Source: Variovorax sp. | GTDB lineage: Bacteria > Pseudomonadota > Gammaproteobacteria > Burkholderiales > Burkholderiaceae_C | Assembly (NCBI GenBank): GCA_028292145.1 | Contig: JAQGMX010000531.1 | Span: 1 to 9,523 of the forward strand | Direction of reading: 5' to 3' | Length of the DNA: 9,523 bases | In this document: piece after piece, positions 1-5,766 of the stretch | Layout: each line of letters opens with the position of its first letter | Position numbering within the stretch: the stretch's first letter is position 1 | Position numbers and translations under genes: made by a program | Notes under the pieces: generated by a model | The model's input: only the letters and a program-made list of their open reading frames with translations | What the model was told of the DNA's origin: nothing | Database searches by the model: none

Positions 1-146
1 TCGTTCACGAGGATACGGGCCATGCCTTCGACGGCAGGGCGCTGGACGTCGAGCAGTTGCTTCACGAGCGCCGCCTTGTCCTGTGCCATGGCGATCGAAC
101 TGGCTGCCAGTGCGACCGTCAGGACCGCAAGCTTGATTTTTTTCAC
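1..146 (-). CDS. Exported DUF2059-like protein, N-terminal fragment
   Basis: Only the first 48 codons are inside the window; the gene continues past the left edge. The product starts (M)KKIKLAVLTVALAASSIAMAQ, a classic Sec signal peptide: lysines, a hydrophobic core, and likely cleavage at AMA|Q around residue 20. The mature start (DKAALVKQLLDVQRPAVEG, then MARILVNE) resembles DUF2059 proteins, small periplasmic helical proteins of unknown function often found beside gyrA in Burkholderiales. The start is a GTG whose last two bases overlap the gyrA stop (GTGA, 143-146). It is supported by a GGAG ribosome-binding site on the minus strand (155-158), 8 bases upstream. The overlap implies co-transcription and translational coupling with gyrA. 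The signal peptide and start are seen directly. The family assignment is by recognition of a short stretch, so it is moderate. Confidence 0.72.
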   Translation of the reverse strand, partial: MKKIKLAVLTVALAASSIAMAQDKAALVKQLLDVQRPAVEGMARILVN

Positions 147-2827
147 TGAGGATTCTCCGTTGAAGGTGTAGAAATGTCGCCGGCATCGGCATCGCCCTCA
201 TCGCCGCTATCGCCGCCGTCACTGTTTTCGGGGTTCTCGACGATGGCGTCGTTCTCGACGATGCGTTGCAGCCCGCTGAGCTTGGCGCCTTCGTCGAGAC
301 CGATCAGCGTCACGCCTTGGGTGGCGCGTCCGAGTTCACGGATTTCAGCGACCCGGGTGCGAACCAGCACACCCTTGTCGGTGATCAGCATGATCTCGTC
401 GTCGACATGAACCAGCGTTGCTGCAACGACCTTGCCGTTGCGCTCGCTCTGTTGAATGGCAATCATGCCTTTGGTTCCCCGACCATGTCGGGTGTACTCG
501 GTAATGCTTGTTCTTTTTCCGTAACCATTTCTGGTCGCGGTCAGCACGCTCTGCTCGCCGTCTTCGGCCACCAGCATGGCGATCACGCCCTGGCCTTCGT
601 CCAGCATCATGCCGCGCACGCCGCGCGCATTGCGGCCCATCGGGCGTACGTCGTTCTCGTCGAAACGCACGGCCTTGCCGCCGTCGGAGAACAGCATCAC
701 GTCGTGCTTGCCGTCGGTCAGCGCGGCGCCGATGAGGTAGTCGCCCGGATCGAGGTCGACGGCGATGATGCCGGCCTTGCGCGGGTTGCTGAACTCGTTG
801 AGCGTGGTCTTCTTGACCGTACCCATCGAGGTGGCCATGAACACATACTGGTCGGCAGGGAAGGTGCGTTTTTCGCCGGTAAGCGCCAACACGACGTTGA
901 TCTTCTCGCCCTCCTGCAGCGGGAACATGTTCACGATCGGACGGCCGCGCGAGCCGCGCGAACCGGCCGGCACTTCCCAGACCTTGAGCCAATACAACCG
1001 GCCGCGGTTCGAGAAACACAGGATGTAATCGTGCGTGTTGGCGATGAAGAGCTGGTCGATCCAGTCGTCTTCCTTCGTCGCAGTGGCCTGCTTGCCGCGG
1101 CCGCCGCGCTTCTGCGCCCGGTACTCGCTGAGCGGCTGGCTCTTGATGTAGCCGCTGTGCGACAGGGTCACCACCATGTCGGTCGGCGTGATCAGGTCTT
1201 CTGTCGACAGGTCGAACGCGCTGTGCTCGACCTGGCTGCGGCGTGCGCCGAGCTTGGTCTGGCCGAATTCGGTGCGAATGGTCGTCAGTTCGTCGCCGAT
1301 GATCACCGAGACGCGTTCCGGCTTTGAAAGGATGTCGAGCAGATCGTCGATTTCCGCCATCACTTCGCGGTATTCGGCAACGATCTTGTCCTGCTCCAGG
1401 CCGGTGAGGCGCTGGAGGCGCATCTGCAGGATTTCCTGCGCCTGTGTCTCGGAGAGCCGGTACAGCCCGTCGCTGCCCATGCCGAACTCGAGTTCGAGAC
1501 CGTCCGGGCGATAGTCGTCCGCGTTGATCACGCCGCCGTCGGCCCGCGTGCGGGTCAGCATTTCGCGCACCAGCTTGCTGTCCCAGGCGCGCGTCATCAG
1601 CTCTGCCTTGGCGACCGGCGGTGTCGGCGCATTGCGGATGATCGCGATGAATTCGTCGATATTCGCCAGCGCGACAGCCAGACCTTCGAGCACGTGACCG
1701 CGCTCGCGCGCCTTGCGCAAGGTGAACACCGTACGCCGCGTCACGACTTCGCGCCGATGTTGCAGGAAGACCTCGATCAGGTCCTTCAGGTTGCACAGCT
1801 TCGGCTGACCGTTGACCAGCGCCACCATGTTGATGCCGAAGGTGTCCTGCAACTGCGTCTGCTTGTACAGATTGTTGAGAACGACTTCGGGCACTTCGCC
1901 GCGCTTGAGTTCGATAACCAGCCGCATGCCCGACTTGTCGGACTCGTCCTGGATATGGCTGATGCCTTCTATCTTCTTCTCGTGCACCAGTTCGGCCATG
2001 CGCTCCTGGAGCGTCTTCTTGTTGACCTGGTACGGAAGCTCGTCGACGACGATCGCCTGGCGCTGGCCGCGGTCGATGTCCTCGAAATGGCAGCGTGCCC
2101 GCATCACGACCTTGCCGCGGCCCGTGCGGTAGCCGTCCTTGATGCCGTTGATGCCGTAGATGATGCCGGCGGTCGGAAAATCGGGTGCCGGGATGATTTC
2201 CATCAACTCGTCGATGGTGGCCTGCGGGTGGCGCAGCAGGTGCAGGCACGCGTCGACGACTTCGTTGAGGTTGTGCGGCGGAATGTTGGTCGCCATGCCG
2301 ACCGCAATGCCGCCTGCGCCGTTCACCAGCAGATTGGGCAACTTGCTGGGCAGCACCATCGGCTCTTTTTCCGAGCCGTCGTAATTGTCTTGGAAATCGA
2401 CTGTTTCCTTGTCAATATCTCCGAGCATTTCATGCGCTATTTTGGAAAGCCGGATTTCGGTATAGCGCATTGCTGCGGCCATATCTCCATCGACAGATCC
2501 GAAATTCCCCTGGCCGTCGACCAGCATATGACGCATGGAAAAATTCTGCGCCAGACGCACGATCGTGTCGTAAACGGATTGGTCGCCATGCGGATGGTAT
2601 TTACCGATCACGTCCCCCACGATACGGGCCGACTTCTTGTAGGGCCGATTCCAATCGTTGTTGAGTTCGTGCATCGCGAACAGGACGCGGCGGTGTACGG
2701 GCTTGAGGCCGTCTCGGGCGTCGGGGAGTGCACGGCCGACGATGACGCTCATGGCGTAATCGAGATAGCTTCGGCGCATTTCCTCTTCGAGGCTGATGGG
2801 CAGGGTTTCTTTGGCGAACGAGGTCAT
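143..2827 (-). CDS. gyrA: DNA gyrase subunit A
   Basis: This is the breakage-reunion subunit of DNA gyrase, which with GyrB forms an A2B2 complex that introduces negative supercoils using ATP. The 894-aa protein is full length. The N-terminal DNA-cleavage domain (about residues 8-525) carries the catalytic tyrosine Y122 in AAAMRYTEIR, with the preceding R121. The C-terminal beta-pinwheel (about 540-855) contains a GyrA box, QKRGGRG at 572-578, which marks gyrase rather than topoisomerase IV ParC. The last ~35 residues are an acidic, Asp/Glu/Asn/Ser-rich tail. The quinolone-resistance region (GDQSVYD, 81-87) aligns without gaps to E. coli numbering and has Gln at 83 while keeping Asp87. The start at 2827 gives the family N-terminus (MTSFAKETLP, then ISLEEE) although no good Shine-Dalgarno is visible. 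A possible TAAAAT -10 lies just upstream. The downstream exported-protein gene overlaps its stop codon. Confidence 0.98.
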   Translation of the reverse strand: MTSFAKETLPISLEEEMRRSYLDYAMSVIVGRALPDARDGLKPVHRRVLFAMHELNNDWNRPYKKSARIVGDVIGKYHPHGDQSVYDTIVRLAQNFSMRHMLVDGQGNFGSVDGDMAAAMRYTEIRLSKIAHEMLGDIDKETVDFQDNYDGSEKEPMVLPSKLPNLLVNGAGGIAVGMATNIPPHNLNEVVDACLHLLRHPQATIDELMEIIPAPDFPTAGIIYGINGIKDGYRTGRGKVVMRARCHFEDIDRGQRQAIVVDELPYQVNKKTLQERMAELVHEKKIEGISHIQDESDKSGMRLVIELKRGEVPEVVLNNLYKQTQLQDTFGINMVALVNGQPKLCNLKDLIEVFLQHRREVVTRRTVFTLRKARERGHVLEGLAVALANIDEFIAIIRNAPTPPVAKAELMTRAWDSKLVREMLTRTRADGGVINADDYRPDGLELEFGMGSDGLYRLSETQAQEILQMRLQRLTGLEQDKIVAEYREVMAEIDDLLDILSKPERVSVIIGDELTTIRTEFGQTKLGARRSQVEHSAFDLSTEDLITPTDMVVTLSHSGYIKSQPLSEYRAQKRGGRGKQATATKEDDWIDQLFIANTHDYILCFSNRGRLYWLKVWEVPAGSRGSRGRPIVNMFPLQEGEKINVVLALTGEKRTFPADQYVFMATSMGTVKKTTLNEFSNPRKAGIIAVDLDPGDYLIGAALTDGKHDVMLFSDGGKAVRFDENDVRPMGRNARGVRGMMLDEGQGVIAMLVAEDGEQSVLTATRNGYGKRTSITEYTRHGRGTKGMIAIQQSERNGKVVAATLVHVDDEIMLITDKGVLVRTRVAEIRELGRATQGVTLIGLDEGAKLSGLQRIVENDAIVENPENSDGGDSGDEGDADAGDISTPSTENPQ

Positions 2828-2854
2828 GAGCGTCAGGCAGTCAGCAAGAGGTGA

Positions 2855-2880
2855 ATTTTACGCTTTGGAAGTTGTCGCAA
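2855..2880 (-). promoter_or_regulatory. Candidate gyrA promoter
   Basis: Read on the minus strand, there is a good -10 hexamer TAAAAT (2855-2860) and upstream a TTGCGA (2875-2880) as a possible -35. The spacer is only 14 bases, shorter than the optimal 16-18, so the -35 assignment is weak. A start about 7 bases past the -10 would give a short leader of roughly 20 bases before the gyrA ATG. The gap also serves ompA on the other strand, so the two genes are divergently transcribed. Confidence 0.35.
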
Positions 2881-3011
2881 TGCCGCAACACATGAAGGCT
2901 ATTCCGCACTCGTCCTACGCTTCGCACCCGGCCCGCAGCCAGTTTGCCAAAGACCCTATGGCACAATCGCCTCAACGTTTTGGGTGGTGGTCACTTAAAG
3001 CGTCCTTGATT

Positions 3012-3033
3012 CGCAGCGCGGCTGCGGCTTTTT
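3012..3033 (+). other. Hairpin plus T-run in the ompA leader
   Basis: A perfect 6-bp stem, CGCAGC (3012-3017) with GCTGCG (3021-3026) around a GCG loop, is followed within three bases by five Ts (3029-3033). It sits only 5 bases before the ompA ribosome-binding site. It resembles a short intrinsic terminator but the stem is small, so it may instead be a 5'-UTR structure stabilising the message or setting attenuation. The structure is seen directly; any role is inferred. Confidence 0.4.
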
Positions 3034-3037
3034 CCCC

Positions 3038-3045
3038 AAGAGGAG
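3038..3045 (+). promoter_or_regulatory. ompA ribosome-binding site
   Basis: AAGAGGAG ends 4 bases before the ATG at 3050. It is the strongest Shine-Dalgarno in the left half of the window, fitting a highly expressed outer-membrane protein, and it fixes the start codon. Confidence 0.85.
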
Positions 3046-3049
3046 AACC

Positions 3050-3709
3050 ATGAAGAAACTGAATAAAGTGGCGATGATGTTTGCAGTCGCTGCGCTCGCC
3101 ACTGCCGCCGGCGCGCAGACCCGTGTCACCGCAGCAAATGGCGGTCCCGTGATCGACAATTGGCAAAACGGCACCGGCGAACTCGTCTGGAAAAACGGTA
3201 CGAACGAACTGTGCTGGCGCGATGCCAACTGGACGCCTGCAACGGCTGCCCGTGGTTGCGACGGCGCTTTGGTTCCTGTCGCGACGCCGGCTCCGATGGC
3301 TACGCCTGCAGCACCGATGGTGCCGCCGCCGCCGCCACCGCCACCAGCAGCTTCGAAGGTCACCTTCGCTGCCGATGCGTTCTTCGACTTCGACAAGTCG
3401 GTTCTCAAGCCAGAAGGTCGCGCCAAGCTCGACGATCTGGTCTCGAAGATCAGCGGTGTCAACCTCGAAGTCATCATTGCCGTGGGTCACACCGATTCCG
3501 TCGGCTCGGATGCCTACAACCAGCGCCTGTCGGTTCGCCGCGCAGAAGCTGTCAAGGCATACCTGGTGACCAAGGGCATCGAACGCAATCGCGTTTACAC
3601 CGAAGGCAAGGGCGAGAAGCAGCCAGTCGCTGACAACCGCACCAAGGAAGGCCGCGCCAAGAACCGCCGCGTGGAAATCGAAGTGGTCGGTACCCGCGCA
3701 AATCGTTGA
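3050..3709 (+). CDS. ompA: OmpA-family outer-membrane/peptidoglycan-binding protein
   Basis: A 219-aa envelope protein of the short OmpA type common in Burkholderiales. It has a Sec signal peptide (residues 1-22, likely cleavage AGA|Q). A small N-terminal segment (23-75) holds two cysteines, C55 and C70, which could form a disulfide. A Pro/Ala linker includes eight consecutive prolines (92-99). The OmpA C-terminal domain spans about 104-215. Within that domain, FFDFDKSVLKPEG and GHTDSVGSDAYNQRLSVRRA carry D149 and R164, which match in spacing the Asp/Arg pair that grips diaminopimelate in peptidoglycan in characterised OmpA proteins. The N-terminus is too short for the 8-stranded barrel of enterobacterial OmpA, so the protein probably acts as a peptidoglycan anchor rather than a porin. 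It has its own strong ribosome-binding site and a strong terminator, suggesting a monocistronic, abundant transcript. Confidence 0.93.
   Translation: MKKLNKVAMMFAVAALATAAGAQTRVTAANGGPVIDNWQNGTGELVWKNGTNELCWRDANWTPATAARGCDGALVPVATPAPMATPAAPMVPPPPPPPPAASKVTFAADAFFDFDKSVLKPEGRAKLDDLVSKISGVNLEVIIAVGHTDSVGSDAYNQRLSVRRAEAVKAYLVTKGIERNRVYTEGKGEKQPVADNRTKEGRAKNRRVEIEVVGTRANR
3323..3346 (+). repeat. CCG/CCA trinucleotide run encoding poly-proline
   Basis: Eight in-frame CCN codons (four CCG, then CCA, CCG, CCA, CCA) encode Pro92-Pro99 of the OmpA-family linker. The run is partly interrupted, so slippage would be slow. Any length change would be in multiples of three, altering linker length and not reading frame. 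Confidence 0.8.
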
Positions 3710-3725
3710 TTCTTCGGAATCCTCG

Positions 3726-3755
3726 AAAAAAACCCCGCTTCGGCGGGGTTTTTTT
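3726..3755 (+). terminator. Intrinsic terminator after ompA (possibly bidirectional)
   Basis: CCCCGC (3733-3738), a TTCG tetraloop (3739-3742) and GCGGGG (3743-3748) form a perfect 6-bp GC stem followed by seven Ts (3749-3755). Seven As precede the stem (3726-3732), extending the duplex and giving a T-run on the opposite strand, so it could work in both directions. It lies 16 bases after the ompA stop and separates ompA from ubiG. Confidence 0.96.
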
Positions 3756-3822
3756 ATGGGCGTGCAGTTTTTGAATTCGCAAGTCGAATAGCCATGACCT
3801 CCGATTGAAAGCTGTCATCTTG

Positions 3823-3828
3823 GATAAT
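3823..3828 (+). promoter_or_regulatory. Candidate -10 element for ubiG
   Basis: GATAAT matches five of six bases of TATAAT and ends 6 bases before the ubiG ATG at 3835. No convincing -35 is found at 16-18 bases. If used, the transcript would begin at or very near the A of the ATG. The strong terminator at 3726-3755 means ubiG needs a promoter somewhere in 3756-3834. Confidence 0.3.
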
Positions 3829-3834
3829 CGCGAT

Positions 3835-4545
3835 ATGAACGATCAAATCAATGCCGACCCGGCGGAGCTCGCCAAATTTTCCGATCTGGCGCATCGTTGG
3901 TGGGATATGGAAAGCGAATTTCGACCATTGCACGAAATCAACCCGTTGCGACTTGAATGGATCGACGGATTGGCGTCGATTTCGGGGAAGCAGGCGCTCG
4001 ATGTCGGCTGTGGCGGCGGGATACTTTCCGATTCGATGGCGCGGAAGGGTGCGGAAGTGCTGGGGATCGACCTTGCCGAAAAGGCGCTCAAGGTGGCGCA
4101 ACTGCACGCGCTCGAGGCATCGACCACCGGCGTTCAGTACCGGGCGGTCAGTGTGGAAGCGCTGGCGGCAGAGCGGCCGGGAAGCTTCGATGTCGTCACA
4201 TGCATGGAAATGCTCGAGCATGTTCCGCAGCCCGCATCCGTTGTGAAGGCATGCGCCGATCTGGCGAAACCAGGTGCCTGGGTGTTTTTCTCGACGATTC
4301 ATCGCAGCCCGAAGGCGTTTCTTTTCGCCATCCTGGGAGCGGAATATGTACTGCGGATGCTGCCCCGAGGCACGCACGAGTACCAGAAATTCATCCGGCC
4401 GAGCGAGCTGGCGGCTTATTGCAGAAGCGCCGGTCTCGAAGTCGACAGCACGCGAGGCATGCAATACAACCCGCTGACCCGGCGCTACTGGCTCAGTGCG
4501 GATACCAGCGTGAACTACATGTTCGCGACTCGAAAGCCGCTTTGA
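3835..4545 (+). CDS. ubiG: Ubiquinone biosynthesis O-methyltransferase UbiG
   Basis: SAM-dependent methyltransferase that performs both O-methylations of ubiquinone synthesis (2-polyprenyl-6-hydroxyphenol and demethylubiquinol), at the membrane surface. The 236-aa protein has the usual family length and near-signature motifs: FSDLAHRWWDMESEFRPLHEINPLRL near the N-terminus, SAM motif I ALDVGCGGGIL (54-64), acidic D79 in GIDLAE, and VTCMEMLEHVP (121-131), whose E125/E128/H129 correspond to the residues linked to metal-dependent activity in E. coli UbiG. GTHEYQKFIRPSEL and a conserved YNP follow later. I chose ATG 3835 over the in-frame TTG at 3805 because the family N-terminus begins there, although neither has a clear Shine-Dalgarno. 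The stop overlaps the next ATG by one base (TGATG), so the two genes are co-translated. Confidence 0.96.
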   Translation: MNDQINADPAELAKFSDLAHRWWDMESEFRPLHEINPLRLEWIDGLASISGKQALDVGCGGGILSDSMARKGAEVLGIDLAEKALKVAQLHALEASTTGVQYRAVSVEALAAERPGSFDVVTCMEMLEHVPQPASVVKACADLAKPGAWVFFSTIHRSPKAFLFAILGAEYVLRMLPRGTHEYQKFIRPSELAAYCRSAGLEVDSTRGMQYNPLTRRYWLSADTSVNYMFATRKPL

Positions 4546-5213
4546 TGCAGACCGTCAAGCTCAAGGCCGTTTTGTTCGATCTCGACGGGACGCTCGTAGA
4601 TAGCGCGCCCGAACTCGGTGCTGCCGCCGACAAGATGCGCACCGATCGGGGAATGACGTCGCTTCCGCTGAGCGCGTATCGGCACATGGCCGGCGCGGGC
4701 GCGCGCGGCATGCTGGGAATCGCATTCGACATCATGCCGGAGATGCCGAAGTTCGCGGAGATGCGCGAAGAGTTCTTCTTGAATTACGAAGCGCGCATGC
4801 TGCTCAACACGCCGGTTTTCGACGAAGTTCCAGAACTGATCGCTGCGTTGCGCAACCGCGGGTTGCAATGGGGCGTGGTGACCAACAAGTCAGCACGCTT
4901 CACGGAGCCGTTGACACAAGCGATGTCGTTGTTCGCAACCGCCGGCGCTGTCGTCAGCGGAGACACGACGCCGTTCTCGAAGCCGCATCCCGCGCCGCTG
5001 CTCGAAGCTGCGCGACGCATCGGGTTGTCGCCGGCGGAATGCGTGTATGTCGGCGATGATGAAAGGGACATCATTGCCGGCCGTGCAGCCGGAATGCGTG
5101 CAATTGCCGCGACTTACGGGTACATGGGCGCCAAAGCCGACGTTTCGGCTTGGGGTGCAGACGATGCGATCGAATCTCCCCTCAGCCTCTTGCAATGCCT
5201 GAAACTGGCCTAA
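4545..5213 (+). CDS. HAD-family phosphatase, Gph/MupP type
   Basis: A 222-aa haloacid-dehalogenase phosphatase with a helical cap. The catalytic motifs are all present: motif I FDLDGTLVDS with nucleophile D12 and acid D14, motif II VVTNKS with T113, motif III lysine K146 in SKPHPAPL, and motif IV GDDERD (170-175) for magnesium. The two candidate substrates are 2-phosphoglycolate (Gph) and N-acetylmuramic acid 6-phosphate (MupP). The features GVVTNK-xx-RFTEP, VGDDERDI and the C-terminal WGAD-xx-IE-PL pattern, plus the position directly after ubiG, match what I recall of Pseudomonas MupP, so I leave the symbol blank. The ATG at 4545 overlaps the ubiG stop; the long open frame upstream of it is only a shadow of ubiG. 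The TAA stop forms the first half of the probable ssrA -10 box. Confidence 0.93.
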   Translation: MQTVKLKAVLFDLDGTLVDSAPELGAAADKMRTDRGMTSLPLSAYRHMAGAGARGMLGIAFDIMPEMPKFAEMREEFFLNYEARMLLNTPVFDEVPELIAALRNRGLQWGVVTNKSARFTEPLTQAMSLFATAGAVVSGDTTPFSKPHPAPLLEAARRIGLSPAECVYVGDDERDIIAGRAAGMRAIAATYGYMGAKADVSAWGADDAIESPLSLLQCLKLA

Positions 5214-5216
5214 AAT
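5190..5216 (+). promoter_or_regulatory. Probable ssrA promoter
   Basis: TTGCAA (5190-5195) and TAAAAT (5211-5216) form a sigma70-like pair with a 15-base spacer (16 if CTTGCA is taken as the -35). It lies 9 bases before the mature tmRNA 5' end. The -35 is inside the last codons of the phosphatase gene and the -10 starts with its TAA stop. RNase P would trim a very short 5' extension. Confidence 0.55.
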
Positions 5217-5225
5217 GTGAGTCTT

Positions 5226-5615
5226 GGGGCTGCACTGGTTTCGACGTGGGTTCGGAATCGTTGCGGGGCATGTCGAGCTGAATGCGCTCGTAAATCAGAT
5301 TCAAAAAAACTAACTGCAAACGATAAGTCTTACGACATTCGTCTCGCTGCTTAATTGAAGCGACTTTGCAACAGCAGGCCGATGGGCTGGGCAAGGAGAT
5401 GAAGGAGCAATCCTGATTTTTCGAGCTGCAAAGATAATTACATTGGCTGGTTTTTATCCGGGTACCTTGGGTAAAAACGAGAAAATAGGGTGCTGGCGTT
5501 CGGTTTAGCGTGCGACTGCGCGATTCCGGAAGCGAGATCAAATCAGATCGCTAAACATGTAGAACTGCGCGAAGAAGGCTTGCGGACGGGGGTTCGAATC
5601 CCCCCAGCTCCACCA
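5226..5615 (+). ncRNA. ssrA: Transfer-messenger RNA (tmRNA)
   Basis: tmRNA with SmpB rescues stalled ribosomes and tags the unfinished protein for proteolysis. The 5' end GGGGCTG (5226-5232) pairs with CAGCTCC (5605-5611) to form the acceptor stem with one G-U pair, followed by A and the encoded CCA (5613-5615). The conserved CTGGTTTCGACGTGGG follows the 5' stem, and the T-arm GGGGG-TTCGAAT-CCCCC lies near the 3' end. The tag frame resumes at GCA 5316, preceded by TAACT, and reads ANDKSYDIRLAA then TAA (5352-5354). It keeps the AND start and LAA end but is two residues longer than the 10-residue ANDENYALAA of E. coli. At 390 nt it is somewhat longer than the E. coli RNA (363 nt). The pseudoknot region lies between the tag and the tRNA-like end. 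Any protein frames here are spurious. Confidence 0.97.
5316..5354 (+). other. tmRNA proteolysis-tag reading frame
   Basis: GCA AAC GAT AAG TCT TAC ... GCT GCT TAA encodes A-N-D-K-S-Y-D-I-R-L-A-A. The Leu-Ala-Ala C-terminus is the ClpXP-recognised end and Ala-Asn-Asp is the SspB-type start. The Lys, Asp and Arg in the middle differ from the usual E-x-Y/F-A pattern. Confidence 0.88.
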
Positions 5616-5623
5616 TATAAGGT

Positions 5624-5654
5624 GATGAGACGGCAATTGATTGTCCGTCGCATC
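5624..5654 (+). terminator. Imperfect hairpin downstream of ssrA
   Basis: GATGAGACGG (5624-5633) pairs with CCGTCGCATC (5645-5654) with one mismatch around an 11-base loop; T5623-A5655 extends it. It begins 8 bases after the tmRNA CCA. No T-run follows, so it is a poor intrinsic terminator. It may be a 3'-processing or pause structure for the tmRNA precursor. Confidence 0.4.
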
Positions 5655-5673
5655 AATTTGCATCGAGCGTCAT

Positions 5674-5702
5674 TTGAAAAGTCGGATGTTCTCTTAAGAA
5701 TT
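5674..5702 (+). promoter_or_regulatory. Candidate promoter for the methyltransferase gene
   Basis: TTGAAA (5674-5679, five of six to TTGACA) and AAGAAT (5697-5702, four of six to TATAAT) are separated by an ideal 17-base spacer in an AT-rich stretch. Initiation near 5709 would give a leader of about 58 bases containing the structured element at 5719-5761. Confidence 0.45.
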
Positions 5703-5718
5703 ATTTCGATTTTGAGAT

Positions 5719-5761
5719 CGAGCCGGACTTTATAGTCCATGAAGTTTTAACTTCGGGCTCG
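5719..5761 (+). other. Three-way-junction-like inverted-repeat element
   Basis: Three perfect stems nest together. The outer stem is CGAGCC (5719-5724) with GGCTCG (5756-5761). Inside it are hairpin 1, GGACT/AGTCC (5725-5729 with 5734-5738, loop TTAT), and hairpin 2, GAAGTT/AACTTC (5741-5746 with 5749-5754). The two-base gap in hairpin 2 is too tight for RNA as written, so 1-2 of its inner pairs would open. The element ends 5 bases before the methyltransferase ATG, where no Shine-Dalgarno is evident, so a role in translation control is plausible but inferred. Confidence 0.6.
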
Positions 5762-5766
5762 CCTCA

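Noticed and set aside
345..2249. A 634-codon minus-strand open frame and a 353-codon plus-strand frame inside gyrA.
   Set aside because: Both are low-complexity Arg/Ala/His-rich translations of out-of-frame GC-rich DNA; gyrA fully explains the region.
2944..2967. TTGCCA and CACAAT as an ompA promoter.
   Set aside because: The spacer is only 12 bases, too short for a sigma70 promoter. The ompA promoter probably lies in 2880-3010 but I could not place it.
3957..4544. Extended N-terminus of the phosphatase frame upstream of 4545.
   Set aside because: It is the off-frame reading of ubiG. The HAD motif I starts 11 residues after the ATG at 4545, as expected for the family.
5490..5740. Short open frames on both strands over the 3' half of ssrA and the gap.
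   Set aside because: They overlap the conserved tRNA-like domain of tmRNA and show no protein-like composition or ribosome-binding site.
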